A DNA stretch of 64,000 nt from Clavibacter sp. (GTDB lineage: Bacteria; Actinomycetota; Actinomycetes; Nanopelagicales; Nanopelagicaceae): the NCBI GenBank assembly GCA_003569145.1, contig BGOH01000008.1, forward strand, positions 1-64,000, written 5' to 3'. Below the pieces are notes generated by a model. The model saw nothing but the letters and a program-made list of their open reading frames with translations. It was not told the origin of the DNA and did no database searches. Positions within the stretch are counted from its first letter, which is position 1; each line of letters starts with the position of its first letter. A program made the translations under genes and the position numbers. Shown here in pieces: positions 31,972 to 42,153 of the stretch.

Positions 31972-34653
31972 CTATGCAGCTCCATGACAGCGTTTATATT
32001 TCTTTCCAGAACCACATGGGCAAGGTGAATTTCTAGATACTCCGCCATTTACTGCCGGTGATGAGTTTGAAGCCTGACCACTCTCACTTGGCGATGAGTA
32101 ACGAAGCTCTTGCTTAGGAGCAGCTGGAGTAACGCCCTTTGCTTCGACGTGTTCATTTTCAACCTTGACTTCAACATTAAATAAGAATCCAACAAGTTCT
32201 TCCTTAATTGCATCCATCATCGCAGAAAATAGCTCGTATCCCTCTTTTTGATATTCAACAAGTGGATCTCGCTGCGCCATCGCGCGAAGACCAATTCCTT
32301 CCTGGAGATAATCCATCTCATAGAGATGCTCGCGCCACTTTCTATCTAGGACAGAAAGGAGAATCTTTCGCTCAAGTTCGCGCAGGACTTCAGCGCCTAG
32401 ATCTTGCTCACGTTTTGCATAGGCCGCAAAGATGTCATCTAGGACTTTAGCGGTGAGGAAATCAGTATCTAAACCAGTTCTGCCACCAACTTCAGCTTCA
32501 ATTTCTTCAACTTTAAATGAGATGGGATAAGTTGCTTTCAGAGCGGTCCAAAGTTGATCTAGATCCCACTCTTCAGGAAATCCTTCATTAGTTGCTGCTC
32601 CAACATAACCGCGAATCGTATCTTCAATAAATCCTGTGACTTGCTCCTTGATATCAGCGCCCTCTAAAACTTCTCGTCTTTCGCGATAGATAACCTCGCG
32701 CTGACGGTTCATCACATCGTCATATTTAAGAACGTTCTTACGCATCTCAAAATTCTGTGATTCAACTTGAGTCTGCGCAGATTTAATGGCATTGGTGACC
32801 ATCTTTGATTCAATTGGCGTATCTTCCGGAATGCCTGCAGCGCTTAGGAAACGCTCAACAAGAGCTGAATTAAACCTACGCATCAATTCATCTTGAAGTG
32901 AGAGATAGAAACGAGATTCACCAGGATCTCCTTGGCGACCAGATCGGCCACGGAGCTGATTATCGATACGGCGGGACTCATGTCGCTCAGTTCCTAGAAC
33001 ATAAAGTCCACCAAGTGCAACAACTTCATCATGGCCTTTGGAGACGGCAGCCTTCTGTCTTTCAATTTCAGCTGGCCACATCGCTTCGTACTCTTCAGGG
33101 TTTTCAACTGGCGAGATTCCCTGACGTTGTAATTCATAATCAGCCATAAATTCTGGGTTTCCACCAAGCATGATGTCAGTTCCACGACCTGCCATATTTG
33201 TTGAAACTGTTACAGCTCCAACCGTTCCTGCTCTTGCGATAATGGCCGCTTCACGTTCATGCTGCTTAGCATTTAATACTTCATGCGGAATACCTTTGCG
33301 TCTAAGAGCGCTTGAGAGAACTTCTGACTTTTCAACGCTAACAGTTCCAACCAAAACTGGTTGTCCCCTCCGATGGCGCTGGGCAATATCGTTAGCTACA
33401 GCTTCAAATTTGGCATCCTCAGTTTTATAGACCAGATCTGATTGATCAAGTCGTTGCATGACTTTATTGGTTGGAATTGGAATTACTCCAAGCTTGTAAA
33501 TCTGCATAAATTCTGAAGCCTCAGTCATCGCTGTTCCGGTCATACCAGCTAACTTGTCGTACATGCGGAAGTAGTTCTGCAAGGTTATTGTGGCCAGAGT
33601 CTGGTTTTCATCTTTGATCTCAACCCGCTCTTTTGCTTCCAGCGCTTGATGTAGACCTTCGCTATAGCGACGGCCAGATAGAACTCGGCCGGTATGTTCA
33701 TCAACAATTAAGAGCTCTCCACTCATGATCACATAATCTTTATCGCGCTTAAATAGCTCTTTAGCCTTAAGAGCATTATTTAGATAGCCAATCATTGGAG
33801 TGTTTACTGCTTCATAGAGATTTTCAATACCTAGCAGCTCTTCTACCTTTGAAACTCCAGCATCAAGAATTCCAGTATTACGCTTCTTTTCATCAACTTC
33901 ATAATGCTCACCGCGAGTTAAGCGCGATGCAATATTGGCAAATTCTTGATACCACTTCGTTGCCTTATCAGCAGGTCCACTGATAATCAGAGGGGTTCTA
34001 GCTTCATCAATCAAGATTGAGTCAACTTCATCCACGATGGCAAAGTTATGTTCACGCTGCACGCAATCGGCCAAGTTCCAAGCCATATTGTCTCGAAGGT
34101 AATCAAAACCAAATTCATTATTTGTTCCATAGGTAATATCGCAGTTGTACTGTTCGCGGCGCTCTGCTGGGCTCATGGATGCCAGAATTACCCCGACCTT
34201 TAAACCTAAAAATCTATGGATGCGTCCCATCCACTCGCTATCACGCTCTGCTAGATAATCATTAGTGGTAACAATGTGAACCCCTAGACCAGTGAGAGCA
34301 TTTAGGTATGAAGGAAGAGTTGCTACCAAAGTCTTTCCTTCACCAGTTCGCATTTCTGCAATATTTCCGCGGTGAAGTGCGGCGCCTCCCATAATTTGAA
34401 CGTCATAGTGGCGCTGTCCCAGTGTTCGCTTTGATGCCTCTCTGACTAGAGCAAAAGCTTCTGGAAGAAGGTCATCTAAATCTTCTCCTGCTGCAAGGCG
34501 TGCTTTGAAGGTATCGGTCATTGCCCTTAGCTGCTCATCGCTCATCGCGACATAAGTTGCTTCGTGTGAGTTAACAAGATCAGCAATCTTTTCTAATTGC
34601 TTAAGTGCGCGCCCTTCTCCGGCACGCAGAATCTTGTCGAGAATTGCAACCAC
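31972..34653 (-). CDS. secA: Preprotein translocase ATPase SecA
   Basis: 893 aa; [45 protein letters not shown]-terminal [21 protein letters not shown]. Confidence 0.97.
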   Translation of the reverse strand: MVAILDKILRAGEGRALKQLEKIADLVNSHEATYVAMSDEQLRAMTDTFKARLAAGEDLDDLLPEAFALVREASKRTLGQRHYDVQIMGGAALHRGNIAEMRTGEGKTLVATLPSYLNALTGLGVHIVTTNDYLAERDSEWMGRIHRFLGLKVGVILASMSPAERREQYNCDITYGTNNEFGFDYLRDNMAWNLADCVQREHNFAIVDEVDSILIDEARTPLIISGPADKATKWYQEFANIASRLTRGEHYEVDEKKRNTGILDAGVSKVEELLGIENLYEAVNTPMIGYLNNALKAKELFKRDKDYVIMSGELLIVDEHTGRVLSGRRYSEGLHQALEAKERVEIKDENQTLATITLQNYFRMYDKLAGMTGTAMTEASEFMQIYKLGVIPIPTNKVMQRLDQSDLVYKTEDAKFEAVANDIAQRHRRGQPVLVGTVSVEKSEVLSSALRRKGIPHEVLNAKQHEREAAIIARAGTVGAVTVSTNMAGRGTDIMLGGNPEFMADYELQRQGISPVENPEEYEAMWPAEIERQKAAVSKGHDEVVALGGLYVLGTERHESRRIDNQLRGRSGRQGDPGESRFYLSLQDELMRRFNSALVERFLSAAGIPEDTPIESKMVTNAIKSAQTQVESQNFEMRKNVLKYDDVMNRQREVIYRERREVLEGADIKEQVTGFIEDTIRGYVGAATNEGFPEEWDLDQLWTALKATYPISFKVEEIEAEVGGRTGLDTDFLTAKVLDDIFAAYAKREQDLGAEVLRELERKILLSVLDRKWREHLYEMDYLQEGIGLRAMAQRDPLVEYQKEGYELFSAMMDAIKEELVGFLFNVEVKVENEHVEAKGVTPAAPKQELRYSSPSESGQASNSSPAVNGGVSRNSPCPCGSGKKYKRCHGAA

Positions 34654-34684
34654 GGATCAACCTTCCACTTGATGAACTAGGGCT

Positions 34685-35386
34685 CTATCGTATTAGTAGG
34701 CGGTGGGCTGACGCACATACCGTTGCAGCGCCCAAAACTGTCAGATTTCTCTCCCTTAAAGCCCGAAAAGCGCTATCTAACGTAGCCCCGGTGGTCAATA
34801 CATCGTCTATTAGCAAGATTGGTCTTTCCCTTACTAAATCATCACTTCTAAGCCTAAAGGCTCTGGCCATATTGCTCTGGCGCGCAGTATAGGAAAGTTC
34901 GCTCTGATCTCTAACGCTCTTCTGATGAATAAGTAGTTCCTTCCAGCGCCAGCGCACTCCATTCTTTTGCTTTTGCAGCGCAACTAATTGATCAAGGATT
35001 GGGTGGAGAAACGATCCACCTCTTTTTCTTATCGCAGATTTAGTTGAAGGAATCGGAACTAGTAAGCAATGCGAAATACTTAGCGCTGGATTGTCTAATT
35101 CAAACTTCTCTAAAGCAGTACTCAGCGCTCTTGCCATCCAAAATTGTGCGACTCTATTTCTACTCTCTTTGGCTTGAATTATAATTCTAGAACTTGCTGC
35201 GTTATAAGCAAGAACTGAATTAACTGCTAAACCTTTGACATATCGCCGCTGGACAGGTGCAAGCCAGAACTGCTGACATTCTAAACAAAGTGGTGCAAAC
35301 TCAACTTGACAGTAAATACAAATTTTTGGAAAGACTAATGAAGTTAGAGCTGAGAAAATTCCTTCTTTTCTTTTATCAAAGTCCAC
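34685..35386 (-). CDS. ComF-family phosphoribosyltransferase
   Basis: N-terminal CIYCQVEFAPLCLECQ and PRPP motif ILLIDDVLTTGATLD. Confidence 0.9.
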   Translation of the reverse strand: MDFDKRKEGIFSALTSLVFPKICIYCQVEFAPLCLECQQFWLAPVQRRYVKGLAVNSVLAYNAASSRIIIQAKESRNRVAQFWMARALSTALEKFELDNPALSISHCLLVPIPSTKSAIRKRGGSFLHPILDQLVALQKQKNGVRWRWKELLIHQKSVRDQSELSYTARQSNMARAFRLRSDDLVRERPILLIDDVLTTGATLDSAFRALRERNLTVLGAATVCASAHRLLIR

Positions 35387-35433
35387 TTAGACATTTTTAG
35401 CAAAGCAGGCAAATAAACTAAGTGTTTAGAACT

Positions 35434-36972
35434 TCAATGTGTGGGTAACTCACCTATGGGAACTTCAGTTATGGGTTGACCTTGCGTCAATGGAAGAGTC
35501 AAAACAAATTGTGCGCCAGCGCCTAGTTCTGACCAGAGCTTGATATCGCCGCCATGAAGGTTTGCATCCTCTCTAGCAATTGATAGTCCAAGGCCTGTTC
35601 CACCTCTAATGCGAGAGCGCGACGGATCTGCGCGCCAGAAACGATCAAAGACTCGCTCCAGGTGATGGGTGGCAATACCAACTCCATAATCTCTAACTGC
35701 GAGTGAAACTGCGCTCGAACTAGCTTTGACTGTTAAGTCCACAGGATTTCCTTCAGCATGATCAATAGCATTTCCTAATAAATTGCGCATAATCCGCTCA
35801 ATACGTCGCGAATCCCCATCAATTAAAACTTCATCCTCTGGGACATCGATTCGAATTTTCACATCTCTTTGCTTAGCATCCATCGCCAAATCTTCTACGC
35901 AGCGATTAACTAGCTGAACCAGGTCAATTTTTGACAGAGACAAAGTGGCAACTTGAGCATCAAAGCGGCTGACCTCTAATAGGTCAGTTAACAATTCTTC
36001 GAAGCGATCAATCTGAGAGAGAAGAAGTTCAGCACTCCTTGCAATAGTTGGATCAAATCCCTCTCTAGCTGCAAAGATCACATCAGATGCCATACGAATA
36101 GTTGTTAGTGGAGTTCGTAGCTCATGCGAGACATCAGAGACAAATCTCTGCTGAAGTCTTGAGAGATTCTCTAGACGAGTAATCTGTTTGGCAAGAGTAT
36201 CTGCCATATCATTGAAAGCAGTCCCAAGTCTGGCAACTTCGTCACTTCCTTTAACTTGCATTCTCTTTAAAAGGTCGCCTGCGGAAAGTTGCTCAGCTAC
36301 TTCAGCGGCATACCTGACGGGCTTAATAACTTGCCTTAAAACTACTGAGGCAATAACCATAATCAATGCCATCAGAATAAGTCCTGTGCCCCACATCGAA
36401 CGACCAATGAGATCAATCGTTTGCTGCTGTGATGAAAAGTCAAAGAGTACATACATTTCATAGCGACCTACAGACTTAATATCTATACGATGACCAACAG
36501 CAACTCCAGCAACGCTCTCTCCATTGAAATATCGCAAGTTCGTGCGCTGCCAATGAATCTCATCATCTTCTTTAACAAGCTGCCTTAACTCATTTGGAAT
36601 TGAAGATGGCTCAAGGAAGTTTGAAGTAGATCTTGAGGGAATGCCAGCAACCCTTTTGCCAGTGCTACTAAGAAGTGCAATCTCTCGGCCCGAGGCTTTT
36701 GCGCTGACATTTGTAGACTTAACAATTTCATCGACAATTGTTTTGTAATCGGTATTTTTATTGAGGCTACCAATTAAGAAGCGATAGTCAGCATATTGAA
36801 TTGCAGCTTCACCTTCAGAAATTGCTGCCGAAATCTTCTCCTCGATAATTCCATCAGAGATACGGTTATAGAGGTTGGAGCCAAGGAAATAGATTAAAGC
36901 TATCGAGATAATGCTTGATACTGAAAATACTTTTCTAAATAAAGAGGTTCTAAAGTATTGGGTTATCTTCAC
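35434..36972 (-). CDS. mtrB: MtrB-type sensor histidine kinase
   Basis: HAMP VIKPVRYAAEVAEQLSAGDL, FVSDVSHELRTPLTTIRMA, GLGLSIAREDANLHGG; paired with mtrA. Confidence 0.9.
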   Translation of the reverse strand: MKITQYFRTSLFRKVFSVSSIISIALIYFLGSNLYNRISDGIIEEKISAAISEGEAAIQYADYRFLIGSLNKNTDYKTIVDEIVKSTNVSAKASGREIALLSSTGKRVAGIPSRSTSNFLEPSSIPNELRQLVKEDDEIHWQRTNLRYFNGESVAGVAVGHRIDIKSVGRYEMYVLFDFSSQQQTIDLIGRSMWGTGLILMALIMVIASVVLRQVIKPVRYAAEVAEQLSAGDLLKRMQVKGSDEVARLGTAFNDMADTLAKQITRLENLSRLQQRFVSDVSHELRTPLTTIRMASDVIFAAREGFDPTIARSAELLLSQIDRFEELLTDLLEVSRFDAQVATLSLSKIDLVQLVNRCVEDLAMDAKQRDVKIRIDVPEDEVLIDGDSRRIERIMRNLLGNAIDHAEGNPVDLTVKASSSAVSLAVRDYGVGIATHHLERVFDRFWRADPSRSRIRGGTGLGLSIAREDANLHGGDIKLWSELGAGAQFVLTLPLTQGQPITEVPIGELPTH

Positions 36973-36986
36973 TTTTTTCAGTGTCT

Positions 36987-37676
36987 CTAACTTCTATTAC
37001 CTAGCGCGCCTGCCTTATATCCAATGCCGCGAACCGTGCCAATGATTGTTGGATTTTCAGGGTCATGCTCAATCTTGGCGCGCAACCTTTGAATATGAAC
37101 ATTGACTAAACGGGTATCGGTTGAGTGGCGATATCCCCACACTTCACCAAGTAAAGCTTCTCGAGTAAAGACTCTTCCTGGTTCTTTCGCTAGCGATACT
37201 AAGAGATCAAATTCAAGACGCGTTAAGGGAATCTCCTTCCCTGCTCGAGTAACTGTGTGCTCCACAATATCAATGGCTAAATCACCGATAGTAAGAGTGC
37301 TGGAGATCTCTCCGCCTGTTCTACGTAGCCTGGTTCTAATTCGCGCTACTAACTCTGATGGCTTAAATGGCTTGACCATGTAGTCATCAGCGCCTGCTTC
37401 AAGCCCTCTAACAATGTCATGGGTATCACTCTTTGCAGTGAGCATCACGATTGGTACCCGCATAGAGTGTTTACGAATCTCTTTACAAACTTCTATTCCA
37501 TCAAGACCAGGAAGCATGATGTCTAGCAAAACTAAATCTGGCGGATTATTGCGAAAGACTTCAAGTACTTCATCGCCCCTGCTAACTAGGTCGACTTCAA
37601 TACCTACGCCATTTAGAACAATTCCCAACATTTCGGCAAGGTCTTGATCGTCATCAACGACCATTACCGAAGTCAT
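36987..37676 (-). CDS. mtrA: MtrA response regulator (OmpR/PhoB family)
   Basis: VMVVDDDQDLAEMLGIVL, VLLDIMLPGLDGIEVC, VMLTAKSDTHD, winged helix DTRLVNVHIQRLRAKIEHDPENPTIIGTVRGIGYKAG. Confidence 0.93.
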   Translation of the reverse strand: MTSVMVVDDDQDLAEMLGIVLNGVGIEVDLVSRGDEVLEVFRNNPPDLVLLDIMLPGLDGIEVCKEIRKHSMRVPIVMLTAKSDTHDIVRGLEAGADDYMVKPFKPSELVARIRTRLRRTGGEISSTLTIGDLAIDIVEHTVTRAGKEIPLTRLEFDLLVSLAKEPGRVFTREALLGEVWGYRHSTDTRLVNVHIQRLRAKIEHDPENPTIIGTVRGIGYKAGALGNRS

Positions 37677-38956
37677 TAGCTACCGTGCTTCCAAGAGTTT
37701 AGATATTCATTCTGAATTGGGTTCAAAGTATCAATCGTTGCACCCATTGACTTCAATTTCAGACGAGCTACTTCTTTATCAATTTCAACTGGAACCATAT
37801 GAACTCCAGCGCCAAGTCCCTTTGCGCTCTTTACCAACCACTCAGCGGTGAGAGCCTGATCAGAAAATGACATATCCATTACAACAGCAGGGTGTCCCTC
37901 TGCAGCTCCTAGATTTACTAGACGGCCTTCAGCAATTAGAAGGATTCTTCGCCCATTTCCTAGTAGGTACTCATCGGTTTGATGGCGAATTTTTGGGTTC
38001 TTCTGTGAATTCTTCTCAAGCCAGGCCACATCAATTTCAATATCAAAGTGACCAGCATTGGCCAAGATTGCTCCATCTTTCATTAATTGGAAATGCTCAG
38101 CTGCAATAACAGTGCGATTACCGGTAACAGTTATAAAGATATCTCCTACTTTTGCTGCCTCTGCCATCGGCATTACGCGATAGCCCTGCATAAGTGCATC
38201 AAGTGCTTTAGTTGGATCAATCTCAGTAATTACAACTTCGGCGCCCATTCCTCTAGCGCGCTCTGCTACTCCCTTGCCGCAATAACCAAAACCAGAAACC
38301 ACAAAAACTTTTCCAGCAATTAATTGGTTTGTAGCACGAAAGATTGCATCAATAGTTGATTGACCTGTGCCATAGCGATTATCAAACATATGCTTGGTAT
38401 CGGTGTCATTAACAGCAATCATTGGGAAAGTTAGTGCGCCATCTTTTGCCATCTGCTGAAGACGAATAACACCAGTGGTTGTCTCCTCGCATCCTCCAGT
38501 GATATTTGGAAGTAGTTCAGTTCTTGTGGTGTGTAGGGTGTTTACTAAGTCGCATCCATCATCGAAGACTTGGTGCGGAGCAATATCAAGAGCAGCATTA
38601 ATGTGTGAGTAATAGCCATCACGGTCAACAGCGTTTCTAGCAAATACGCTAATTCCATATTCATAAACCAGAGCTGCTGCTGTGTCATCTTGAGTTGAGA
38701 GTGGGTTAGAAGCACATAGCGCAAGCTCTGCCCCTCCAGCTTTTAGAGTCCTCATTAGATTGGCAGTCTCAGTTGTTACATGCATGCAGGCAGCAAAGCG
38801 AACGCCTTTAAATGGCTGCTCTTTTTCAAATCTCTCTCTGATTTGAGCAAGTACTGGCATATTGCGCTCAGCCCATTCAATCCGCTTCTTTCCTTCAGCA
38901 GCAAGTGAAGCATTGGCAATGTCATGTTTTGGCGTAGTCATAGTTGTTGGATTCAC
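37676..38956 (-). CDS. ahcY: Adenosylhomocysteinase
   Basis: [64 protein letters not shown]. Confidence 0.95.
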   Translation of the reverse strand: MNPTTMTTPKHDIANASLAAEGKKRIEWAERNMPVLAQIRERFEKEQPFKGVRFAACMHVTTETANLMRTLKAGGAELALCASNPLSTQDDTAAALVYEYGISVFARNAVDRDGYYSHINAALDIAPHQVFDDGCDLVNTLHTTRTELLPNITGGCEETTTGVIRLQQMAKDGALTFPMIAVNDTDTKHMFDNRYGTGQSTIDAIFRATNQLIAGKVFVVSGFGYCGKGVAERARGMGAEVVITEIDPTKALDALMQGYRVMPMAEAAKVGDIFITVTGNRTVIAAEHFQLMKDGAILANAGHFDIEIDVAWLEKNSQKNPKIRHQTDEYLLGNGRRILLIAEGRLVNLGAAEGHPAVVMDMSFSDQALTAEWLVKSAKGLGAGVHMVPVEIDKEVARLKLKSMGATIDTLNPIQNEYLNSWKHGS

Positions 38957-39009
38957 TTAAATTTCTCTCCTGATGGGTTTAGAGCTTGCCTCTGATTAGA
39001 AGGCGTAGT

Positions 39010-40398
39010 TTACCCGTTTCTTATTAACTGCAAGACCAGATCTCGCATGGAAGCCATCTGCTCTTGGGTATCGGCCTCAACATTTAGCCTTAATAACGGC
39101 TCAGTATTTGAAGACCTAAGGTTAAACCACCAATTCTTAGCGTTAACAGTGAGACCATCAAGCTCATCAAAAGTTAAACCTGGCTCATAATCTTTAAAGT
39201 GGGACTTGATCTTATTTATCGCTTTGCCCTGATCAACAACGGTTGTATTTATCTCACCGCTTAGGCTGTATCGATTAAAGCTCTGCATTAACTCAGATAG
39301 CGGAATCTGACTTTCAAGAAGTGCTGCTATTGCATGAAGGGCAGCAAGCATTCCAGAGTCGGCTGACCAAAAGTCTTTAAAATAAAAATGTCCTGAATGC
39401 TCTCCCCCAAAGACTGCGCCTTCATCTGCCATCATCTGTTTTATATATGAGTGTCCAACTCTGGAGCGAAGCGCTCTACCACCTGACTCAGCAATTACTT
39501 CAGGAACAGCTTTGGAGCTAATTAAGTTATAGATAATTGACGCACCTGGATTTTTAATAAGTTCTCGTTTTGCAATTAGCGCTGTTAGCGCAGATGGTGA
39601 GACAAGATTTCCTTTTTCATCAACTAAGAAACAGCGATCAGCATCGCCATCAAATGCCAAACCAATATCTGAGCCTTTCTCCCTTACTAGATTTTGTAGA
39701 TCAACTAAATTTTTAGGCTCGATCGGATTTGCCTCGTGATTTGGAAAACTTCCATCTAATTCAAAATAGATGCCATCAACGATTGCATTAATCTCTCGCA
39801 TAACTGCAGGCGCGGTATGCCCTCCCATCCCATTTCCCGCATCAATTGCAATCCGCAGCGGTCTTGATTGAAAATCTGGCGCAAAAGACTTCTCTGGAAA
39901 GAGTGAGAATAGAAACTTAACGTAATCGGCTAGTAAATCTTGGCTCCGCTCTTTTCCCATAGGGCGATTTGGAATGGGAAATCCTTGAGCTATTGCCGAC
40001 TTAATCCAAGCCAGCCCTGACTCTTGGCCAATTGGTTTGGCCCCGCTTCTACATAGCTTTATTCCATTGTATTGCGCTGGATTATGGCTAGCAGTAAACA
40101 TTGCTCCCGGCATATTGAGAGCCCCTGATGCAAAATAGAGTTGATCTGTAGAGCAAAGTCCAATTCGAATTACATCAAGTCCTTGTGAGGTTATGCCATC
40201 TGAAAATGCGGTAGCTAAATCAGGAGATGATGGGCGCATATCTTCTCCCACAACAATGGTTGCTGGCTCGCGCTCTCGTTCAATAAATTTAGCAAAGGCG
40301 ATTCCAAGTGCAAAGGTGAAGTCAGCGCTTATCTCTTCATCAACCAGGCCACGAATGTCATAGGCCTTAATTACTTTATCAAGCAGCTCTTGATCCAC
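39010..40398 (-). CDS. manB: Phosphomannomutase/phosphoglucomutase
   Basis: AYDIRGLVDEEI, GAMFTASHNPAQYNGIKLC, LAFDGDADRCFLVDEKG, FGGEHSGHFYF. Confidence 0.9.
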   Translation of the reverse strand: MDQELLDKVIKAYDIRGLVDEEISADFTFALGIAFAKFIEREREPATIVVGEDMRPSSPDLATAFSDGITSQGLDVIRIGLCSTDQLYFASGALNMPGAMFTASHNPAQYNGIKLCRSGAKPIGQESGLAWIKSAIAQGFPIPNRPMGKERSQDLLADYVKFLFSLFPEKSFAPDFQSRPLRIAIDAGNGMGGHTAPAVMREINAIVDGIYFELDGSFPNHEANPIEPKNLVDLQNLVREKGSDIGLAFDGDADRCFLVDEKGNLVSPSALTALIAKRELIKNPGASIIYNLISSKAVPEVIAESGGRALRSRVGHSYIKQMMADEGAVFGGEHSGHFYFKDFWSADSGMLAALHAIAALLESQIPLSELMQSFNRYSLSGEINTTVVDQGKAINKIKSHFKDYEPGLTFDELDGLTVNAKNWWFNLRSSNTEPLLRLNVEADTQEQMASMRDLVLQLIRNG

Positions 40399-40416
40399 TC
40401 TTAAATCTTAGCGGTC

Positions 40417-40803
40417 TTACTTATTATCTGGAATTGCGCGAAGATGGCCACGACGACCAACTTCAGGAGTTACTGCCTTTGGCGCTATCTCTTCAGCAAA
40501 ACTCTGGCGAATTGCATCAGCAATTGCGATTAAATCTTCTGGAGAAGGTTCAACTATTTCTCGGTCAGGATTATGTTCAATGACGCTCCAGCCTTGCGGC
40601 ACGGTTAATTTAGCTGAGTGCTCAAGACAGAGATCATAGGCATGTGGTTCTACATAGGTTGAAAGTGGTCCAATGAGCGCTGTGGAGTCAGAGTAAATAT
40701 AGGTAAGAGTTTTAATTGCATGCGCGCTACATCCAGAGCGCGTGCATCGTCTTCCAACAGCGCTAGGGCGAGAATTTGGCCTTGAGCTATTAGTTGATGA
40801 CAT
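40417..40803 (-). CDS. DUF3499 family protein
   Basis: GRRCTRSGCSAHAIKTLTYIYSDSTALIGPLSTYVEPHAYDLCLEHS. Confidence 0.8.
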   Translation of the reverse strand: MSSTNSSRPNSRPSAVGRRCTRSGCSAHAIKTLTYIYSDSTALIGPLSTYVEPHAYDLCLEHSAKLTVPQGWSVIEHNPDREIVEPSPEDLIAIADAIRQSFAEEIAPKAVTPEVGRRGHLRAIPDNK

Positions 40804-40845
40804 GGCGCGAGATTAGTCGCTTACCTCCAACTTTTATGGGATTTA

Positions 40846-42153
40846 CTAGCCGCGAGGCTGAATAACTGCAATGTCAGCAATTGGCTTTGTGGCACTCTCA
40901 AGGTTTGTACTTGGCGCAATACCAAGGCGAGCAACCCCATCACCACTTATCCAACTCATCGCTGCAACAACCGGGGTTGCGCTACTAATGGTTAACAGCC
41001 TGGCATTTGGTGGAACTCGCCAATTAACGATCTCATCACCTCGAATCAATTCACTATTGCTCTTGCCCCCTCTATCTCTCCAAACTATGGAGAGGATAAC
41101 TTTCTCCCCGACAAAGCTAATCACTGGTTCAAGGCCATAAATATTAAATGAAACGGTATTAAAGCTCTGACTTGGAGCGCTCCAAGTAAAGTCTGAAACT
41201 GATCCGCTCTTAACCTCAGATAGAACCGATGCAACTATCTCCTCAGTTGCGCTAACTTTTAGAGCAAATGCTTTGCTGCCGAAATCAACGCTGCTTAGAT
41301 CAATATCTGTAACTTCTCGAGCATTAAGTGATATCTCGCCAATTCCAACCGGAACATAGACGCCATCAGGTGAGATGATTTCAACACTTGCGCGTGCATC
41401 AACTTCTCCAACGCTCATCAGCCTCAAGGTATGTTTGATTGAACTACTAGAACCCAGTTTGACGGCAAGACCTGCAATTACTAATTCTTTACTTGCCTCT
41501 GACATTGCTGGAACAAAGTCTCCGCCAATGTTGCTTAAGCCGCGCACTCGCTCATCTAGAAGATATGAAGTGATGCGACCACTTCGAGTTTCAACCTTTA
41601 AAACTATTCGCTCAGAACCAGGTGAGAGTGAGTCGATTCGAACAACTTTCTCAGATGAGGCTTTAACTGTTACTGGAAGGCTCTGACTAGCCCCACTTTC
41701 AGAGTAAGCGGTTAGATCAATTAGGGCATCACTTAAACCACTATTGATCATAATTAACTTTGATTGACTTGTGACATTAGCTGTACCACCAACAAACCAA
41801 TTTATCGGGCCGCTAATAGTGCAGGTAGCAGCGCTACTCCACTTGCCAGATCTGGTCATAATTACATTGGTATTTGCAGGATTTCCAGCAACCAAAATTG
41901 CTCCGCGATTAAGTGGATAGCTTCCCGAGCCATTCTTCTTTAGCTCTGCACTAGGTTGATTGATATTTCTTATCTCAATATTTTTAGTCGCAAGCAGTGC
42001 AGTTGCTTTCGCTCCAGATACTCCAGCAGGACACGCCGTTGCTGGATATGACTGAGTAACAACAGAATTAGAAGAGCTCTGAGGTAGTAGGTGAGCAATA
42101 TGGGCAATTATGATAAAAATCAAAAGTGCAAAGCTGGCGCGCGTCTCTTTCAT
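40846..42153 (-). CDS. DUF5719-like secreted protein
   Basis: N-terminal TM/signal, beta-rich extracellular pattern, position between DUF3499 and membrane glycosyltransferase. Confidence 0.6.
   Translation of the reverse strand: MKETRASFALLIFIIIAHIAHLLPQSSSNSVVTQSYPATACPAGVSGAKATALLATKNIEIRNINQPSAELKKNGSGSYPLNRGAILVAGNPANTNVIMTRSGKWSSAATCTISGPINWFVGGTANVTSQSKLIMINSGLSDALIDLTAYSESGASQSLPVTVKASSEKVVRIDSLSPGSERIVLKVETRSGRITSYLLDERVRGLSNIGGDFVPAMSEASKELVIAGLAVKLGSSSSIKHTLRLMSVGEVDARASVEIISPDGVYVPVGIGEISLNAREVTDIDLSSVDFGSKAFALKVSATEEIVASVLSEVKSGSVSDFTWSAPSQSFNTVSFNIYGLEPVISFVGEKVILSIVWRDRGGKSNSELIRGDEIVNWRVPPNARLLTISSATPVVAAMSWISGDGVARLGIAPSTNLESATKPIADIAVIQPRG

Noticed and set aside
41375-41686. 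Antisense 103-aa ORF in the DUF5719-like gene
   Set aside because: Low-complexity Ser/Arg/Thr composition typical of antisense translation.
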